Below, piece after piece: positions 6,665-10,176 of a DNA stretch of 10,176 nucleotides (its first letter is position 1; each line of letters begins with the position of its first letter). The stretch spans positions 1 through 10,176 of the forward strand of contig NZ_JAACGD010000038.1 of the NCBI RefSeq assembly GCF_022810445.1, in the 5' to 3' direction. Source of the DNA: Candidatus Cardinium sp. cBcalN2. GTDB lineage: Bacteria > Bacteroidota > Bacteroidia > Cytophagales > Amoebophilaceae. The notes under the pieces were generated by a model. That model searched no databases and was not told where the DNA came from. It was given only the letters and a program-made list of their open reading frames with translations. Made by a program: the position numbers and the translations under genes.

Positions 6665-8452
6665 ATGCCCACAGACGCCATAAAACTCAAGTCTAAACTT
6701 AAATTAGCCATACAGGAAGCATTTTTAAACATCTATAACCTGTCTTTATCAGAAGAAGCCTGTAGCCTACAGCTTACCAGAAAAGAATTCCAAGGTACCT
6801 TTTCATTGCCTGTGTTTCCTTTTTGTAAAAAATGTGACGCAAAACCGACCGAATTAGCCGAACAAATAGGCCAATGGCTCCAAACCCATACCGATCTAAT
6901 AGCCAGTTATAATGTTATAGGCGGTTTTTTAAACCTTGTGATCCATGATGCCATTTGGATTGCTATTTTAAAAGCCATTTCACAAGACACAACCTATGGT
7001 TGCTTGCCCAAACAAATGGGCCATGTAGTCGTAGAATTCTCATGCCCCAATACCAACAAACCCCAACACCTGGGCCATTTACGGAATAACTTTTTAGGAA
7101 GCTCTTTGGCCGCTATCTTAGATGCTGCTGGATATACCATTCATAAAGTGAACCTCATTAATGATCGAGGCATTCATATTTGTAAATCCATGGTGGCCTA
7201 CCAACAATTTGGCAATGATGAAACGCCGGCAACCACCGGTATAAAAGGAGACCATTTGGTCGGCAAATATTATGTAAAATTTGATCAAGTATATAAAGCA
7301 GAACGGGCCCTTATGGCAAAAAATGGGCAGGATATAGGCGTGCCACCTATTTTGCAAGAGGCCCAAAAAATGCTAGTGAAGTGGGAAAAAGGCGACCCTT
7401 CGGTTATGGCTTTATGGAAAAAAATGAATGGATGGGTTTACGATGGGTTTAATGTCACCTATAGCCAATTAGGCATCACTTTTGATAAAGTCTATTATGA
7501 ATCTGAGGCCTATCTGCTTGGCAAAACCATTGTAGAAGAGGGATTACAAAAAAATATATTCTATAAAAGAGCTGATGGCGCTATTGCAGTGGATTTATCT
7601 AAACAAGGTTTAGGCGAAAAAGTCCTATTACGTAGTGATGGCACAGCTGTTTACATTACACAAGATCTAGGTATAGCCGATTGGCGTTATGCGGATTATA
7701 GATTTGATCAAATGATTTATGTGGTCGGTAATGAGCAAGCCTATCATTTTAAGGTTTTGTTTGCCATTATGGCCCAGTTGGGTAGACCCTATGCAGCAGC
7801 TATGCACCACTTCCCTTATGGCATGGTTGATCTTCCCGATGGTAAAATGAAGTCCAGAGAAGGTAATGTAGTAGATGCCGACAATCTAATGGAAGAAATG
7901 GTTCATACAGTCAGAAACTATATGGGAACCAATCATAAAACTGAAGGAATATTCCAGGAAGCATTACAAAAATTGCACCATACCTTAGCAATGGGGGCTT
8001 TAAAGTTTTTCTTACTACGGGTAGCGCCTCAAAAAAGGATGTTGTTTAATCCTAATGAATCTATTGATTTTCATGGTGATACTGGAACTTTTATTCAATA
8101 TACCCATGCTAGAATCTGTTCACTAGTATGCAAAGCTAAAACGATTACAAAAATTCCATTGGATGCGTTTCCGAGCGTATCACTTAGTCAACTAGAGCAG
8201 ACACTTATCTTTCAACTCTATAGATTGCCAGATGTAATAGAAGAAGCAGCCACCACTTATATGCCTTCTGTAATAGCCCAGTATGCCTTAGAATTGGCTA
8301 AAACCTATAACAAATTTTATGGTAATTATCCCATATTACGTGAATCGGATCTAAGTAGTAGAGCAGTCAGGCTATTGCTTTCTGTTTGTGTGGGCAACGT
8401 CTTAAAAAAAAGTATGGCATTATTAACCATTGAACTTCCAGAGCAGATGTAG
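6665..8452 (+). CDS. argS: arginyl-tRNA synthetase
   Basis: Charges tRNA(Arg) with arginine in the cytoplasm (class Ia). The 595 residues are full length. An N-terminal domain (about 1-110) recognises the tRNA elbow. The Rossmann catalytic core starts at CPNTNKPQHLGHLRNN (127-142), whose HLGH is the HIGH motif at 135-138. NLINDRGIHICKSM (163-176) and SDGTAVYITQDLGIADWRY (324-342) are typical ArgRS core segments. DLPDGKMKSREGNVVDADNL (389-408) holds the second signature as KMKSR instead of KMSKS, a variant I associate with part of the bacterial ArgRS family. The C-terminal anticodon-binding domain begins near TGTFIQYTHARI (473-484) and ends in ELPEQM, as usual for the family. The ATG at 6665 gives the expected N-terminal domain. 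The gene appears to be transcribed alone, from the box at 6623-6630. Confidence 0.97.
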   Translation: MPTDAIKLKSKLKLAIQEAFLNIYNLSLSEEACSLQLTRKEFQGTFSLPVFPFCKKCDAKPTELAEQIGQWLQTHTDLIASYNVIGGFLNLVIHDAIWIAILKAISQDTTYGCLPKQMGHVVVEFSCPNTNKPQHLGHLRNNFLGSSLAAILDAAGYTIHKVNLINDRGIHICKSMVAYQQFGNDETPATTGIKGDHLVGKYYVKFDQVYKAERALMAKNGQDIGVPPILQEAQKMLVKWEKGDPSVMALWKKMNGWVYDGFNVTYSQLGITFDKVYYESEAYLLGKTIVEEGLQKNIFYKRADGAIAVDLSKQGLGEKVLLRSDGTAVYITQDLGIADWRYADYRFDQMIYVVGNEQAYHFKVLFAIMAQLGRPYAAAMHHFPYGMVDLPDGKMKSREGNVVDADNLMEEMVHTVRNYMGTNHKTEGIFQEALQKLHHTLAMGALKFFLLRVAPQKRMLFNPNESIDFHGDTGTFIQYTHARICSLVCKAKTITKIPLDAFPSVSLSQLEQTLIFQLYRLPDVIEEAATTYMPSVIAQYALELAKTYNKFYGNYPILRESDLSSRAVRLLLSVCVGNVLKKSMALLTIELPEQM

Positions 8453-8594
8453 GCTCAGTAGGTGTATCTGTTCAGGTAATGGCATCAACTTAATTTCTAT
8501 ATTTTATTGATTTTCAAAATTTGGGTCTGCCTTGCCATAAGGCTGAGTTAGATACCAGTAGGTTATTTGTAATACGTAGCTTAATTATGTAATA

Positions 8595-10176
8595 ATGAAA
8601 GAACGTCCTATTCCTTATGAGCGAACCATTTATACCGATTTATCGGTTGAGCAACTGATTCAACAAGCCGTAGCGCGTGACGAGGGCGTGCTAGCCGCTA
8701 ATGGTGCTTTATCTGTGCGGACGGGTAGCCGTACAGGACGTTCACCAAAAGATAGATTTATTGTTAAAACAGCTGATATAGCTGATGAAGTAGTGTGGGG
8801 TAAGGTCAATCAACCCATCGAAGAAAACGTATTCGAATCTTTATGGCAACGTGCCCAAGACTACTTAGCAACCATTGATATTTTTATTGCCCATTTGCAA
8901 GTTGGGGCAGATGCTCAATATTATTTACCTGTTACTATCATCAGTGAATATGCTTGGCATAATCTATTTGCTTATCAGTTATTTATTCGTCCAGAAGATT
9001 TTCATGGCCAGCATGCGCAACCTACCTGGACTATCCTCACCGTTCCTGGATTATTAACCAAGGGCATCGATGATGGTGTATATAGCGACGCGGCTTTAGT
9101 CATTCATTTAACCGAGCGCAAGGTATTGTTATGTGGCCATCAATATGCAGGTGAGATCAAAAAAGCCATGTTTTCAGTCTTAAGTTATTGGTTACCTAAA
9201 GCAGACGTGCTCCCTATGCATTGTTCAGCTAATGTAGGTAAATCAGGTGATGTCGCTTTGTTTTTTGGGTTATCGGGTACGGGTAAGACTACGCTATCGG
9301 CAGATCCCAAGCGTTATTTAATGGGTGATGATGAACATGGATGGAGTGCGCACGGTCTATTTAATTTTGAAGGAGGCTGCTATGCCAAATGCATTAATTT
9401 ATCACCAGTGCATGAGCCAGTTATCTGGAATGCCATTCGCTATGGCGCTATTATGGAAAACGTAACACTAGATCCAAAGACCTTAGAACCAGATTATGCT
9501 GATAGTAGTTTGACGCAAAATAGCCGTGTAGCCTATCCAATTGATTACGTTGAGCAACGTATACCCAGACAACGTGTTGACCGTTCCCCTGCATCTATTA
9601 TATTCCTGACATGTGATCTCTATGGCGTTCTTCCTGCAGTAGCCCGTTTAACAGAAGCACAAGCTGCCTATTATTTTTTAAGTGGTTATACTGCATTGGT
9701 AGGCAGTACAGAAATAGATCAAGCAGCATCCATTCAAACAACCTTTAGCACCTGTTTTGGTGCGCCTTTTTTTCCCAGACCTGCTTCAGTATATGTAGCG
9801 CTTTTTAGCAAACGTTTATCCACCAGTGGTGCGCAAGTCTATTTAGTCAATACTGGGTGGACAGGTGGAAGCTATGGGCAAGGCTACCGATTTCCTATTT
9901 CAGTAACACGTACAATCATTGATGCCATTTTAAATGGCCAGCTTAAAACAGCTGAGTACAGCCAGTTACCAGGCTTTAATTTGGCTATTCCTAAGGCCTT
10001 ACCAGGCCTGGATGCCACCTTATTGGACCCTAGAAAAACTTGGGGCAATCTAATGGAATACCATGCGAAGGCCAAAGCGTTGATTGCGCTCTTTTTGGAA
10101 AATGCCAAACGATTTACAATCAGTCCTTCTATTCAAGCGGCTGCGCCTGTATTAGAGTATCTGTTCATTATATTGG
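8595..10176 (+). CDS. pckA: phosphoenolpyruvate carboxykinase (ATP), 3' end cut by the window
   Basis: Interconverts oxaloacetate + ATP and PEP + CO2 + ADP. My translation from the ATG at 8595 gives 527 codons without a stop to the window end. Conserved sites appear in order: [11 protein letters not shown] at 45-55 (Arg49 binds substrate); [11 protein letters not shown] at 184-194 (Tyr184, and Lys190 as metal ligand); MHCSANVG at 208-215 (His209); the P-loop [11 protein letters not shown] at 225-235; MGDDEHGW at 243-250 (metal-binding Asp); [10 protein letters not shown] at 256-265; NSRVAYP at 309-315 (Arg310); and [12 protein letters not shown] at 419-430. The family is normally about 530-540 residues and the AAAP near 515-518 resembles its usual end, so only a few codons should be missing. 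The 142-bp gap after argS, with no clear promoter box, holds only a small GCCTT/AAGGC hairpin (8529-8543). ATP dependence follows from the P-loop family type, not the GTP family. Confidence 0.96.
   Translation, partial: MKERPIPYERTIYTDLSVEQLIQQAVARDEGVLAANGALSVRTGSRTGRSPKDRFIVKTADIADEVVWGKVNQPIEENVFESLWQRAQDYLATIDIFIAHLQVGADAQYYLPVTIISEYAWHNLFAYQLFIRPEDFHGQHAQPTWTILTVPGLLTKGIDDGVYSDAALVIHLTERKVLLCGHQYAGEIKKAMFSVLSYWLPKADVLPMHCSANVGKSGDVALFFGLSGTGKTTLSADPKRYLMGDDEHGWSAHGLFNFEGGCYAKCINLSPVHEPVIWNAIRYGAIMENVTLDPKTLEPDYADSSLTQNSRVAYPIDYVEQRIPRQRVDRSPASIIFLTCDLYGVLPAVARLTEAQAAYYFLSGYTALVGSTEIDQAASIQTTFSTCFGAPFFPRPASVYVALFSKRLSTSGAQVYLVNTGWTGGSYGQGYRFPISVTRTIIDAILNGQLKTAEYSQLPGFNLAIPKALPGLDATLLDPRKTWGNLMEYHAKAKALIALFLENAKRFTISPSIQAAAPVLEYLFIIL

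Noticed and set aside
7118..7366. 82-residue minus-strand open frame inside argS
   Set aside because: Shadow of argS, which is conserved throughout this interval.
8875..9057. 60-residue plus-strand open frame
   Set aside because: Out-of-frame shadow of pckA; the pckA frame is open from 8595 to the window end with all its motifs.
9884..10108. 74-residue minus-strand open frame
   Set aside because: Opposite the conserved 3' part of pckA, with no start context or domain.

Overview
The window looks like chromosomal core DNA from a Bacteroidota bacterium with an AT-rich, loosely packed genome, most like the intracellular symbionts of the Amoebophilus/Cardinium group. Three things support this. 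parA, parB and a DUF5683-type membrane protein run together in the order usual for Bacteroidota. Two intergenic regions carry Bacteroidota-type promoter boxes (TAnnTTTG). Spacers of 300-700 bp hold decayed sequence and a family of palindromic repeats. The exact genus is inference; no rRNA or other taxonomic marker is present.

Layout, left to right. 1-509 is non-coding or weakly coding: two inverted copies of a palindromic repeat, a doubtful 53-residue minus-strand ORF, and a candidate promoter for ndk (nucleoside diphosphate kinase, 510-959). A degraded repeat copy follows ndk. A spacer then leads to a perfect 16-bp parS centromere site (1293-1308), which sits 11 bp before the start of mnmG (tRNA uridine-34 modification, 1320-3182). 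A 461-bp spacer without a convincing gene separates mnmG from the partition operon: parA (3644-4411), parB (4428-5324) and the DUF5683 gene (5328-5942), closed by a strong hairpin terminator. Next is a spacer of about 720 bp containing a 297-bp MITE-like element built of nested inverted repeats (6172-6468). A good promoter box then precedes argS (arginyl-tRNA synthetase, 6665-8452). The window ends inside, but very near the 3' end of, pckA (ATP-dependent PEP carboxykinase, from 8595).

How the parts work together: ParB made from 4428-5324 is expected to load on the parS site about 3.1 kb upstream and, with ParA, to segregate the chromosome. mnmG, parS and parAB lying together is the classic origin-proximal arrangement, although rsmG is absent here and no DnaA-box cluster was seen. 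ndk, mnmG, argS and pckA are housekeeping genes for nucleotide balance, tRNA modification, tRNA charging and carbon metabolism.

No new biochemical system is evident. The best leads are the parS site fused to the mnmG leader and the nested palindromic repeat family.
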